From assembly GCA_020532185.1 (NCBI GenBank), contig JAJBBH010000101.1, positions 1 through 49,286 on the forward strand: a DNA stretch of 49,286 nt, given 5' to 3'. A program made the translations under genes and the position numbers. This stretch comes from Candidatus Cloacimonadota bacterium (GTDB taxonomy: Bacteria; Cloacimonadota; Cloacimonadia; Cloacimonadales; WRIO01). The notes under the pieces were generated by a model. The model was given only the letters and a program-made list of their open reading frames with translations, was not told the origin of the DNA and did no database searches. The number at the start of each line of letters is the position of its first letter. Positions within the stretch are counted from its first letter, which is position 1. Of the stretch, positions 26,146 through 35,130 are shown one piece after another.

Positions 26146-26881
26146 TTTTCTCACTGATATTAAGATTACTAACGCATGCGACGATTCCTATTGGAATACC
26201 CTTAGAGTCTCTTATGATGCTGCTTTTGACATTAATGTGTCGTTTCAAAGACGAAATATAATAAGCTTGTGCGTCTAAATTTGTATGTGATTTTAACACT
26301 CCAAGTAAATGTTTTTTTATAGAAAGCTCAAAATCTGGTTGAAAGTATGTATTTACAAGATCAATATTTTCTTCTATATTTTTGAATGTTCGTTTTATAT
26401 TGTCACTCAAGAAGATTATATTACCTCTTATTCCTAAAATAATGAATCCGTCTTCTGAAAGATTTATCATGCTGAGAATTCTGTTTCTGTTTTCAATTAT
26501 TTTCTCTTTTTTAAGATTATCATAATGTATAATTATCTCTTGCATTTTTATTGCTGAATCAAACACTTTGCTAATTACAGGATCTTTATCTACAATAATA
26601 TCAGTTCTTACGTTATAATTACCCTTAGAAATTTCACCAATTAGATACTTCACTGCAGCAAGTGCCTTAGCAAGCATATTTTCTACTTTCGCAAGAAAGT
26701 ATAAAGAAGCTGCAAAAATAATTATCAAAGAGCCCCAAATTATATTTGATAAGTCATTTTTGAGAGGCTCATCAATATTATGACTTGAAATAACTGCCAG
26801 CAAAGCTAAATTGCTTATCAAACTAATCGCCAAGACTATCAAGATAAACATTCTAATTTTTGAAGAAAAACCAAACTTCAT
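26135..26881 (-). CDS. HAMP-PAS membrane sensor protein without output domain
   Basis: 248 residues. Two transmembrane helices (about 11-34 and 46-65) enclose a very short extracytoplasmic loop. A HAMP-like region (about 66-120) and a PAS domain (about 135-240; SEDGFIILGIRGNIIFLSDNIKRTF and GIPIGIVACVSNLN are split blocks of it) follow. It ends right after the PAS fold, with no kinase, cyclase, GGDEF or phosphatase. AGGAG precedes the ATG. It is 12 bases downstream of trkA and overlaps rluD, so it is co-expressed with the K+ transporter. The ligand or signal is not readable. Confidence 0.75.
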   Translation of the reverse strand: MKFGFSSKIRMFILIVLAISLISNLALLAVISSHNIDEPLKNDLSNIIWGSLIIIFAASLYFLAKVENMLAKALAAVKYLIGEISKGNYNVRTDIIVDKDPVISKVFDSAIKMQEIIIHYDNLKKEKIIENRNRILSMINLSEDGFIILGIRGNIIFLSDNIKRTFKNIEENIDLVNTYFQPDFELSIKKHLLGVLKSHTNLDAQAYYISSLKRHINVKSSIIRDSKGIPIGIVACVSNLNISEKNAK

Positions 26882-26893
26882 AAAAAACTCCTA

Positions 26894-27586
26894 TTAGGTT
26901 GTTTGAGTGATTAAGTCATTAATTCTGTTCTTTGGTCCCAATAATATCAACACATCACCTTCATGTACAATATCATTAGCTCCAGGTAAATCATTGATGC
27001 GTTTTTCTATAGTATTTTCGCCGTTCTCTGTAACAATAAGACGTTCAGATTTTATAGCTATTACATTTATATTCTTTTCAGAGGGTAAGGCAATTTCTTG
27101 TAAAGTTTTACCAATATATTCTTTGGGAGCAATCAACTCAACGATACTATGGCCACTTGTCAAGTCTATATAGTTTTCTATATTTTTTGATAATAATGTA
27201 TTTGCTAATTGTTCACCTATCTGCACTTCAGGAAAAACTATGTTTTGAACACCTATTATCTCCAATATCTTTGCATGAAGATTATTATCAGCTTTTGCAT
27301 GAATATAAGCAACTCCTATTTTTTTTAGAATTGCACTTGTTAATATGCTAACTTCAACGTTTTGTCCAATAGCTAAAATAACAGCATCCATTTCTTGCAA
27401 TTGTAATTGTTTGATAGATGCTTCGTCGGTACTATCTATCTTATATGCACTTGTGACAAGATTTTGTGCCTCATCAACCAAATCTTGATTATTATCAATA
27501 GCAAGAACTTCTGCACCATGTTTGTACAAAGTTGTTGCAACTGTCATTCCAAACTTACCAAGCCCAATAACTGCAAACTTAGCCAT
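26894..27586 (-). CDS. trkA: TrkA/KtrA-type RCK regulatory subunit of K+ transporter
   Basis: 230 residues: an RCK_N Rossmann domain (VIGLGKFGMTVATTLYKHG with GxGxFG, acidic AIDNN at the end of strand 2) over 1-about 130 and an RCK_C domain over about 135-228 (SIVELIAPKEYIGKTLQEIA and GDVLILLGP). It has one RCK unit, like KtrA, rather than the duplicated form of E. coli TrkA. It binds nucleotides and gates the TrkH/KtrB channel, which is 52 bases upstream. RCK_C domains of this type bind c-di-AMP in Gram-positive bacteria, and cdaA is in this window, but that link is inference. Confidence 0.94.
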   Translation of the reverse strand: MAKFAVIGLGKFGMTVATTLYKHGAEVLAIDNNQDLVDEAQNLVTSAYKIDSTDEASIKQLQLQEMDAVILAIGQNVEVSILTSAILKKIGVAYIHAKADNNLHAKILEIIGVQNIVFPEVQIGEQLANTLLSKNIENYIDLTSGHSIVELIAPKEYIGKTLQEIALPSEKNINVIAIKSERLIVTENGENTIEKRINDLPGANDIVHEGDVLILLGPKNRINDLITQTT

Positions 27587-27638
27587 AAATACCTCTTTTC
27601 AGCATAATATTATCTTGCACAATATATTTTTAAAACTA

Positions 27639-29318
27639 TCAGCCAATTTCAACATTTTCTTGTGGAACAACATATTTCATCGGTGTAACATGCTCTGATA
27701 GCAAGAATATAAAAGTCAAAGGTCCAACTCTCCCGATAAACATTAAAATAATGATTAGCAGCTTACCAACACTTGAAAACATACTTGTAATACCCATTGT
27801 CAATCCTGTAGTACTAAAAGCTGAAAAAGCTTCGAAGAAAATCTTTTCAAAGCTAAAAGGCTCGATTAAAGTCAACATAAAAAGAATACTCAAAATGAAA
27901 AATAAAGACAAAGCAATTATTGCCATAGCCTTTAAGAGAGTTGTCTCGCTAATATGACGATTAAATACTACTAAATCCTTATTGCCCTTTAAAATAGATA
28001 TGATTGATAGAACTATAATTGCCAAAGTAGTAGTTTTTATCCCTCCACCTGTTGAGCCAGGAGAAGAGCCTACATACATAAGAAACACCGTAAGTAAAAC
28101 TGTAGCAAAACTAATTTGAGAAAAATCAATAGTATTAAAACCTGCTGATCTTGTAGTAACAGACTGAAAGTAAGAGCTTTGCAGTTTTTCAAAAAAACCA
28201 AATGATTTCATTGTGTAATTATACTCTGATATAAAAAATAGCAAGGTGCCGGATAGTATAAGAGCAAGACTTGTGACTAATACTATTTTAGAATGTAGTT
28301 TTAGTTGTTTAAAACGACCATTATGCCTGAAAATCTTTTTAGAATCATCAATTACAGCAAATCCTAATCCTCCAATAATAACTAATGTTGTTATGGTAAA
28401 AGTTACAATAGGGTTTGTCCGAAAAGCGAGAAGATTACCAGAAAACAAAGAGAAGCCTGCATTACAAAATGCAGATATTGAATGAAAAATTGCATAGTAT
28501 ACAGACTGTGCAATATTCCCAAAATATTTATAAAAAGGGTAAATCAATAATAAAGCACCCAGTATTTCAACTGTAAAAGTGAATGTAATAATATTCTTTA
28601 AAAGCTGTGGAAAGTCAATTGAATAGTTTCGATTCAACACGTTTTGTATCAGTGCACCGCTTCTTAGCGAAAATCTTTGACCTATGGCAATAGCTAAAGC
28701 ACTTGATATAGTCATAATTCCTAATCCGCCCACTTGGATTAAAATTAAAATTAAAAGCTGCCCAATATGAGAAAAAGAAACCCCTATATCATAAACTGTC
28801 AAGCCAGTTATACAAACTGATGATGTTGAGGTAAATAATGCATCGATAAAGTTTATGTTCACTTCTTTATTAGTTATACCAGGCAAAAGTAATATCAAAG
28901 TACCTATAAAAATCGTACTTAAAAAACTCAAAATTACCCATAGTGCTGGGTATTTAAACAAATTATTATAAGTATGGATATCTTTTTTTGATTTTGAATA
29001 TTTTTTTAAAAGCAAAGCCAATGCTCTTATTACAAAATAGAACTGTATAAGCTTTAATGAATATTTGATTGTAAAAAAAGAAAAGAATACAAATAAAATA
29101 TCAATACTTAAACGCCTCAATGTATAGCCAGAAAAGCTGTTTTGTATGAAAACTATACTTGATCTTAGCAATAGAAGTATGACTGTTGTATAGGTATAAA
29201 AGTAGTTTATTTGCCATACATGATCAGCTTTACCCGACTGTGTAAAAAGTATCAAAAAAAGATTTATTGATGCTATAACAACAAAGATGTTATCAAAAAT
29301 TGAGACACATTTTTTCAT
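27639..29318 (-). CDS. trkH: TrkH/KtrB-family K+ transporter with N-terminal membrane extension
   Basis: Membrane pore for K+ uptake. Four P-loops are visible with selectivity glycines: SSVCITGLTV, SAFCNAGFSLF, TTRSAGFNTI and SAFSTTGLTMG. VGGLGIMTI and PGSTGGGIKT are family blocks. The length is 559 residues, about 110 more than KtrB; the excess is an N-terminal set of hydrophobic segments (residues about 10-110) before the canonical start PALWVILSFLSTIFIGTLI. Similar extensions occur in some Bacteroidota homologues. The start overlaps the adk stop by 4 bases, and trkA follows. Confidence 0.93.
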   Translation of the reverse strand: MKKCVSIFDNIFVVIASINLFLILFTQSGKADHVWQINYFYTYTTVILLLLRSSIVFIQNSFSGYTLRRLSIDILFVFFSFFTIKYSLKLIQFYFVIRALALLLKKYSKSKKDIHTYNNLFKYPALWVILSFLSTIFIGTLILLLPGITNKEVNINFIDALFTSTSSVCITGLTVYDIGVSFSHIGQLLILILIQVGGLGIMTISSALAIAIGQRFSLRSGALIQNVLNRNYSIDFPQLLKNIITFTFTVEILGALLLIYPFYKYFGNIAQSVYYAIFHSISAFCNAGFSLFSGNLLAFRTNPIVTFTITTLVIIGGLGFAVIDDSKKIFRHNGRFKQLKLHSKIVLVTSLALILSGTLLFFISEYNYTMKSFGFFEKLQSSYFQSVTTRSAGFNTIDFSQISFATVLLTVFLMYVGSSPGSTGGGIKTTTLAIIVLSIISILKGNKDLVVFNRHISETTLLKAMAIIALSLFFILSILFMLTLIEPFSFEKIFFEAFSAFSTTGLTMGITSMFSSVGKLLIIILMFIGRVGPLTFIFLLSEHVTPMKYVVPQENVEIG

Positions 29319-29947
29319 TCTTCAATCAAATCAATAGCTTCCATTATCTGTTTATTTATTACTTCTATTTCCTGATTTGCATCGACAACAAATAACAAGT
29401 CTCTTTGCTTAAAAAAGTCGTAGAGTGGTTTGGTTTGTTCGTGAAACAAATGAATTCTTTTGTTTATGCCCTCAAGATAGTCATCTGTTCTGCGTATTAA
29501 GTCATGTTGGCAGACATCGCACTTGCCTTCAACCTTTGGAGGCTTTGATAATATATTGTAATCCTTATTGCAATTTGAACATACACGCCTTGCACCCATT
29601 CTTGCTCGAGCAGTATCATCATCTAAATCGAGATATATTACTTTATTTACTACATGGTTTTCTACAAGATAATGTGCTTGTGCGAGAGTTCTGGGAAAAC
29701 CATCAAAAAGAAAGCCTTTCTTTTTTTTGCCTAATGTATTTTCAATTGTCTCATAAACAATTTCATCTGCAACTAATTTACCAGCATCTATATAATGTTT
29801 GATTTCTTTGCCTATTTTGCTTTTATTTGCTATTGCTTTTCTAAACATGCCCCCAAGATTGATATGTTGCCACGAATAGTGTTTGGAAAGCAGCTTTGCT
29901 TGGGTACCTTTTCCACATCCTTGTATACCCATCAGAACAATAATCAT
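29315..29947 (-). CDS. adk: Adenylate kinase, zinc-LID form
   Basis: Interconverts 2 ADP and ATP + AMP. P-loop GIQGCGKGTQ at 7-16, AMP-binding INLGGMFRKAI (the usual TGDMLR aspartate is glycine), FLFDGFPRTL, and a LID with four cysteines (CSNC ... CDVC) that would bind zinc. 210 residues, normal length. It heads the trkH-trkA-PAS-rluD operon, with a TTGACT-type -35 about 60 bases upstream of the ATG. The four cysteines are more typical of Gram-positive or thermophile enzymes but occur widely. Confidence 0.94.
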   Translation of the reverse strand: MIIVLMGIQGCGKGTQAKLLSKHYSWQHINLGGMFRKAIANKSKIGKEIKHYIDAGKLVADEIVYETIENTLGKKKKGFLFDGFPRTLAQAHYLVENHVVNKVIYLDLDDDTARARMGARRVCSNCNKDYNILSKPPKVEGKCDVCQHDLIRRTDDYLEGINKRIHLFHEQTKPLYDFFKQRDLLFVVDANQEIEVINKQIMEAIDLIEE

Positions 29948-30042
29948 AACGACTCCTTTTTTGCATTATAAATCAATAGATTTTTATATGCTTTTATAGT
30001 CAAGAAATATTCATAATCATATTTCATGATTTTTATTTAATT

Positions 30043-31512
30043 CTAATTTATAATCATGATTTTCTTAGTTTTTACCATGTTGCCAAAATCACCTCTTATA
30101 AAATACAAGCCACTTGCAAGTGGCTTACCATCGTCATCGGCTGTACTTATTGAGCTTATTTTATTATTGGATTGTATCTTTTCATCACGAACCTTTTGAC
30201 CTTTGATATTATAGATAGAAACTCGTATTAATTGTTTATTATTATTGTTTTTAATTTTTATCATATTACCTGAACGAAGAGGGTTTGGGTAAATATTGAA
30301 TGAATTGTCTATCTGTACAATATCATTTGTTCCGACATTATTATCAATTTGTTGAGTAACTACATGCAAACTATCATCAGAAAACACACATTCCCCACTT
30401 ATCCAATCTGTATAAGGTATATTTGTTGAAAAGCATACCGCATCATGAAAATTAAAACTATCGGGCATCATTTCATACTCATTATCATCTACCACAAACT
30501 TTGCTACAAGAGGATATTGAAACTGAAAATCAAAATAATTAATTTTTACTTCTATGCTATTCTCATAACTGATAAGCTCAGGAGAATAAAGTTGAGGTGG
30601 TGTATTGTCAGCCATATTTATAGATAAATCAGTGAAGTTTATCACTGTAGGCATTCCAATATCTGCAACAGGGGTAAGATCACTCAAAGAAGGTATTTTT
30701 GCAATAAATGGGATTGTTATAAGAGACTTTGAATAGCTTGGCCAATCGCCAAAGTTTGGATCATTAGTCAAAAGATTCCAATCGCATTCCATGATCAGCA
30801 TATTATTCGTTGTATTTACATTTATAGATCCAAGATTCTCAATATTTGACAAGTCTAAATCTTGCAAGTCTTCAATACCACTTGCATTTAGCTTATATAA
30901 GCCTGGTGTAATCAATCCCATGATATTTGCATTAATCAGTGCATAAGCAGTTGAATCTGCAATGTTTTCAGGGTTAATAAGTCCGACACCATATGCATAG
31001 TACGGTCCCAAAATAGTTCCATAATTTGGGTACGAGCCAGCCACATTTACAAGTCCTGCTGCCAATTTACTATTGCTATAAGCAAAGCTGAAGCTTGCCA
31101 GGTCAAGATTGTTGTCTCCATTATTTTGTACTTCATAAAGAGAATCAGCACTTGCTTCCACCATAACTGAACGTGTAAAGCTATTACTTGCAATTTTAAA
31201 TGGAGTCAATATGCCAAAGTAATCTGTTTGTGTTGATAGAGCAATAGATGGTGCATCATAATCTGGTGCAGGTATAGTTGCTCTATAATCTAAAACATCT
31301 GGGTTTTCTATCTGTACAGTCTGCAATTCACCATTCAACTTATAAATCATATTTAATTCTGTAAAAGGTGTTGATAGTCCCTGCCACTGAATATGATATA
31401 GATCGGAGGGTGTCTTTCCGCTATATCTAAAGTTATGCCACAAGTTTAGCTCTTGAGCAGACAAACAAAATACCATTAGAATAAACATTATTGAAAAAAT
31501 GTTTTTTTTCAT
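30043..31512 (-). CDS. Secreted protein with T9SS/FlgD-like C-terminal sorting domain
   Basis: 489 residues. Signal peptide (MKKNIFSIMFILMVFCLSAQ), a long body with no motif I recognise, and a C-terminal sorting domain at about 410-489: NIYPNPLRSGNMIKI, RVSIYNIKGQKV and ASGLYFIRGDF ending in KKIMIIN. Such type A sorting domains direct outer-membrane secretion and surface anchoring in FCB bacteria, though no T9SS secretion gene is seen here. The body contains a cohesin-like pattern of alternating beta segments but this is only suggestive. AAGGAGATATA precedes the ATG. Confidence 0.78.
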   Translation of the reverse strand: MKKNIFSIMFILMVFCLSAQELNLWHNFRYSGKTPSDLYHIQWQGLSTPFTELNMIYKLNGELQTVQIENPDVLDYRATIPAPDYDAPSIALSTQTDYFGILTPFKIASNSFTRSVMVEASADSLYEVQNNGDNNLDLASFSFAYSNSKLAAGLVNVAGSYPNYGTILGPYYAYGVGLINPENIADSTAYALINANIMGLITPGLYKLNASGIEDLQDLDLSNIENLGSINVNTTNNMLIMECDWNLLTNDPNFGDWPSYSKSLITIPFIAKIPSLSDLTPVADIGMPTVINFTDLSINMADNTPPQLYSPELISYENSIEVKINYFDFQFQYPLVAKFVVDDNEYEMMPDSFNFHDAVCFSTNIPYTDWISGECVFSDDSLHVVTQQIDNNVGTNDIVQIDNSFNIYPNPLRSGNMIKIKNNNNKQLIRVSIYNIKGQKVRDEKIQSNNKISSISTADDDGKPLASGLYFIRGDFGNMVKTKKIMIIN

Positions 31513-31521
31513 TATATCTCC

Positions 31522-32085
31522 TTAATTTGATAATGTATATTTAATATTTATTGTTTTCCCTGCTGGAATTCTTGTATCTATGTGAACGATAAAATATATT
31601 TTTAATTTAACCTTGCAGTTGTAAATATCTTCTATCATCGTTTGTTTTTCTTTATTTACACTGACATGTTTTTTTATTAAATTACCTTGATTGTAATCCT
31701 TATATCTAAATTTGTCTTTTGTATCGAAAATTTTAGTAATATCGAAATCTTCACAAAAAGCTTCTATCTCCAGTCCCTCTTCGATATCATCACAATATAT
31801 TTGTAGCTTTACTGGATCCCTATAAGTTCTTTTTGTTTCATAAATAATTTCACTATACATTTTTTCATTTACATAACTTTGATTAGTGTTGTTAAGTTTC
31901 CAAAAATATTCTTCAGTATTTGCAATTTCAATAGTGCTGATATTGCCAAGTTCAGATTTCTGTGTTTTAAAAGCCATTTCTATCTTATGTATGGTTTTAT
32001 TATGATTTTTTTCAATAGCTGCTGGTTTTGCCACTAAAAGGCAAGTATAGAATAATGCAGCAGCTATTATAAACTGTGTTTTCAT
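31522..32085 (-). CDS. Secreted protein of unknown function
   Basis: 187 residues with a signal peptide (cleavage near LLVAKPA) and a beta-rich, charged body; two cysteines near 99 and 111 and one near 157 could form disulphides. I do not recognise a family. Its start overlaps the stop of the OpuAC-like gene as ATGA, so it is co-translated with that binding protein and may act in the same envelope process. It is followed by the sorting-domain protein after nine bases. Confidence 0.65.
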   Translation of the reverse strand: MKTQFIIAAALFYTCLLVAKPAAIEKNHNKTIHKIEMAFKTQKSELGNISTIEIANTEEYFWKLNNTNQSYVNEKMYSEIIYETKRTYRDPVKLQIYCDDIEEGLEIEAFCEDFDITKIFDTKDKFRYKDYNQGNLIKKHVSVNKEKQTMIEDIYNCKVKLKIYFIVHIDTRIPAGKTINIKYTLSN

Positions 32086-32960
32086 GCCTTCTTACTTGCA
32101 TCAATTGCTTTATTAATCCACAGGTTTATCCGATCGACATTGTCACGAACCCACTGTTGTGCAATTAATTGAGGATCAGCATCGTTTTTTTCATTATCTC
32201 TCATCATCTCATTTATATCGTTAGTATTTAATTTTATTTGTTTTAAAAATGAGCTAATCTGTTTCAAGTCTCTTGAAAACCCTTTACGTGCATATATTGA
32301 AGCTCTTTCTGGCTTTCCAAATACCTCAAGATGATCGTTAAGCATTTTTACTTTCATGCTTGCAAAAACCCAATTTGGCTGATATGAAGCAAATACTATT
32401 GCTTCCTTTTTCTGCACTTTTTCGTTCACATAAGTGAGTAGCTCTGATTCGAACTGAAACACTTTTATGGAATAATCAGACAATGAGTATTTTTCAACAC
32501 AATCATAAATGGATTTTGTTAAAACACTACTTGTATCAAAAACAGCTATTATTCTCTCATTTTCAGTTTCATAAGTATTTAACTGTTCAATGTTGGAAAT
32601 TCCCATGTATGTTGGAACAGCTAAACCTGTTTTTAGTTCATTATAATAATCAGATAAAAACTCAAGGCTATCTTTAAATGCATCATATTGTGCTATACTT
32701 GTATTTGGAAACCACATTGACAAAGATATATCTGCTCTCCCATCAGCTAATGACTCAGCTATTTGGTCTTCTGGTATTCCCACTAATTCTACTTTTAGTT
32801 TAGATTGTGCAGAGACAATAGTTTTCACCAAATTTGCAATCGATATATCGTAAGAACTATTACTATAAGCTATTTTGATTGAGTCTATTTTAGCACCTTT
32901 AGTACAAGATAAAGATATCATTGCCAAAAAAATCAATAAGCAAATCATCATATGTTTCAT
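32082..32960 (-). CDS. OpuAC/ProX-type substrate-binding lipoprotein, orphan
   Basis: 292 residues. Lipoprotein signal (LAMISLSCTKG; lipid cysteine about residue 19). The body matches the OpuAC fold used for glycine betaine and similar quaternary amines: IKIAYSNSSYDISIANLVKTI, a ligand-pocket region DISLSMWFPN (family: 'aDvxxexWxP') and SYQPNWVFA (family: 'xWxPHW'). In the second pocket motif the Trp and His are Tyr and Asn, so the ligand may differ. No ATPase or permease accompanies it; it is followed by an unknown secreted protein and sits divergently from two chemoreceptor genes. GGAGG lies upstream of the ATG. Confidence 0.78.
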   Translation of the reverse strand: MKHMMICLLIFLAMISLSCTKGAKIDSIKIAYSNSSYDISIANLVKTIVSAQSKLKVELVGIPEDQIAESLADGRADISLSMWFPNTSIAQYDAFKDSLEFLSDYYNELKTGLAVPTYMGISNIEQLNTYETENERIIAVFDTSSVLTKSIYDCVEKYSLSDYSIKVFQFESELLTYVNEKVQKKEAIVFASYQPNWVFASMKVKMLNDHLEVFGKPERASIYARKGFSRDLKQISSFLKQIKLNTNDINEMMRDNEKNDADPQLIAQQWVRDNVDRINLWINKAIDASKKA

Positions 32961-32990
32961 ATAGCCTCCATATATAATATTAATAAGTTT

Positions 32991-33019
32991 ACATTATGAA
33001 TTTTAATAAAACTTGTCAA
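32991..33019 (-). promoter_or_regulatory. Sigma70-type promoter of the OpuAC-like gene
   Basis: Minus strand: TTGACA (33014-33019), 17-base spacer, TAATGT (32991-32996), about 30 bases upstream of the ATG at 32960. A perfect -35 and optimal spacing make this one of the better promoters in the window. Confidence 0.65.
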
Positions 33020-33442
33020 TAACTTTTTTAAAAATCCAGCATTTATAGGCATATTTCTTTTTTTATTCATCATTGCCCTCTATATTATATATGCGTCTAA
33101 AAAGTGAGATTTCAAAAACTATTTTTGAATACTTTTAGAAACTGCCTCCCAGAGCGAGTTTAAAGGCTATTATTTTTTCAAACATTTGGGTATGGTTTCT
33201 TTTGTTTAATATTTTGAATCACACAATAATATTAGAATCAATAATGTCCAAAAGCTGCTCAGGTAATATTGTTTCATAAAAAATGACTGCATATGAGTTA
33301 TTTTACCATCAGAGGTAATTGTTTAGCAAAATCATAAGCCTAATTCACGTAAGTAATCTAAGTTTGTAGTACTTAATCCTTACTATCACATTAGGACAAT
33401 ACAATTTTTTGTGTAATAAAAACAAATAAAACAAAAAAACGA
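33020..33442. other. Intergenic region with possible decayed coding sequence
   Basis: No intact gene. On the minus strand between about 33370 and 33220 there are short protein-like stretches broken by stops and frameshifts: YLRELG then YDFAKQLPL in the next frame (33358-33310), and YAVIFYETILPEQLLDIIDS (33296-33237) in another. They could be remains of a small PIN-like (DUF5615-like) toxin gene, but the evidence is thin. The motif ATATGCGTCTA at 33089-33099 recurs at 39559-39569. Confidence 0.3.
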
Positions 33443-33470
33443 TTGACAAACATTTGCATATTTTTATACT
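33443..33470 (+). promoter_or_regulatory. Sigma70-type promoter of the hemerythrin chemoreceptor gene
   Basis: TTGACA (33443-33448), 16-base spacer, TATACT (33465-33470). It lies about 30 bases before the ATG at 33503 with its GGAGG site. The promoter position rules out the upstream in-frame start that would otherwise extend the protein by 20 residues. Confidence 0.65.
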
Positions 33471-33502
33471 TAGACATAACAGTATATAAATGGAGGTTTA
33501 TG

Positions 33503-35074
33503 ATGACATCTATGCTGAACTCAGTTTTTCAATCAATAAAGAATTTAGAACAACATGTCTTGAATATGTCTAACAAGGATTTATCTTCTAAAATCAGTTG
33601 TTCAAATTGCATTGAAACCCAACAATTGTGTATTTTTGTCGAAGAAATGCGAGTTAATCTTGCGGAAATAATTGCAGAGATAACATCAGACTCTGGATCT
33701 CTACTAAACTCAGCTGTAGAGCTTCACAAATTATCAGAAAACGTACAAAAAACGTCAAAATATATGAATAGCCAAGCTGGAAATGTTGCCAAAGCAACAA
33801 GTGAAATGACTGACAATATGCACAGCGTTTCGGCTGCAGCAGAAGAGCTCAGTATCAATATGTCAACTGTGGCTAATAATGCAACTGAATCAGCTGATAA
33901 TATTAACCATGTAGCTGCTGCAACAGAACAAATGACCACAACAATTTCAGAAATAGCTTCCAATGCTGACAAGGCAAAATCTGTGGTTAATACAGCTGTA
34001 TTGAGTGTCAATAATGCAAATGAAAAAATAAAAGAGCTTAATAATGCGACAAAAGAGATAAGTAATGTTAGCTCTTCAATTGCAGAAATATCAGAACAAA
34101 CAAAACTACTTGCTCTAAATGCCACTATAGAAGCAGCACGAGCAGGAGAATCAGGTTTACGATTTGCTGTTGTTGCAAATGAGGTCAAAGCACTTGCAGT
34201 TGAAACAAATAATGCAACAATTGAAATTCATAATAAAATAAATGCTATGTTAGTTGCTGCACAAGCAACATTTCAGGAAATCACAAATATTTCAAATGTA
34301 ATAAACAATGTTAATAATTTAGTAGAAAGTATTGCCACATCCGTTGTTTTGCAATCAGGCACAACAAAAGAAATAGCATCAAATATTAACTATGCAGCTC
34401 AAGGTATTACAGAAGTAACAAATGCGGTAAACGAAGCAAATTTTGCTGTACAAGAGGTTGCTAAGAATATTACAGAGGCTGCTACTTTGGCAAACAATGT
34501 ATCAGATTCTATAAATTCTGTATCTGCTGATAGTGAAAAGCTAAAAGACGATGCAACTCTTCTTTATATGGGTGCTATGGAGGTGAACAGTCATGGTTCT
34601 GACATGGACAGATTAATAAAAATGATAAAGTTATCTGATGAAATGAACAGAAAAAAAGCCGCATCAAAAATCTTATTTAAATTCTCTGATCCATTTAAAG
34701 TGCATATCAAAGACATGGACAATCATCATATAGGAATTTTTAACTATATAAATGAGGTACACGCTGCTATCAAATCAAATAAATCACAAAAAGAAATACA
34801 TCGAATTGTTCTTGAGTTAAGGCATTTTACAGACAATCACTTTAAAGAAGAAGAAGCTTTGATGAAGAGTATAAACTATGAAGGGCTTAATAATCAAATT
34901 ACAGCACATAAAAACCTAATCAAACGAGTAGATGAGATTATTCATCAATTTGAAAATCATGAAGATGTCAACATGATAGGTGTCATGGTTTTCCTTAAAG
35001 ACTGGTTGGTTGGTCATATAATGGGTGTAGATAAAAAATATACAGAGCCCATGCATAAGGCAATGATCTTTTAA
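33503..35074 (+). CDS. Soluble methyl-accepting chemoreceptor with C-terminal hemerythrin domain
   Basis: 523 residues from ATG 33503 (GGAGG six bases upstream; ATG at 33500 is the alternative). No transmembrane helix. A long coiled coil with the MCP signalling hairpin ([20 protein letters not shown], then [18 protein letters not shown]) covers roughly 50-370. A bacteriohemerythrin domain covers about 400-520: [25 protein letters not shown] and [13 protein letters not shown] supply H, HxxxE and HxxxxD ligands, while the usual HxxxH reads QITAH, so one histidine is glutamine. Hemerythrin-MCPs sense oxygen (e.g. DcrH). Next to it is a second MCP. No CheA, CheW or CheY is in the window. Confidence 0.92.
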   Translation: MTSMLNSVFQSIKNLEQHVLNMSNKDLSSKISCSNCIETQQLCIFVEEMRVNLAEIIAEITSDSGSLLNSAVELHKLSENVQKTSKYMNSQAGNVAKATSEMTDNMHSVSAAAEELSINMSTVANNATESADNINHVAAATEQMTTTISEIASNADKAKSVVNTAVLSVNNANEKIKELNNATKEISNVSSSIAEISEQTKLLALNATIEAARAGESGLRFAVVANEVKALAVETNNATIEIHNKINAMLVAAQATFQEITNISNVINNVNNLVESIATSVVLQSGTTKEIASNINYAAQGITEVTNAVNEANFAVQEVAKNITEAATLANNVSDSINSVSADSEKLKDDATLLYMGAMEVNSHGSDMDRLIKMIKLSDEMNRKKAASKILFKFSDPFKVHIKDMDNHHIGIFNYINEVHAAIKSNKSQKEIHRIVLELRHFTDNHFKEEEALMKSINYEGLNNQITAHKNLIKRVDEIIHQFENHEDVNMIGVMVFLKDWLVGHIMGVDKKYTEPMHKAMIF

Positions 35075-35130
35075 GTATCATAAAGGTAACGTAAAATAAT
35101 GAAAACAAAAAATGTTGAAAGGGGGACGAA

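Noticed and set aside
33443-33502. Upstream extension of the hemerythrin chemoreceptor
   Set aside because: The extra in-frame codons coincide with the -35 and -10 promoter elements and lack a ribosome site, while GGAGG precedes the ATG at 33503.
33724-34188. 154-codon frame antisense to the hemerythrin chemoreceptor
   Set aside because: Ala/Ser/Val-rich mirror of the repetitive MCP coiled coil; no ribosome site and typical shadow composition.
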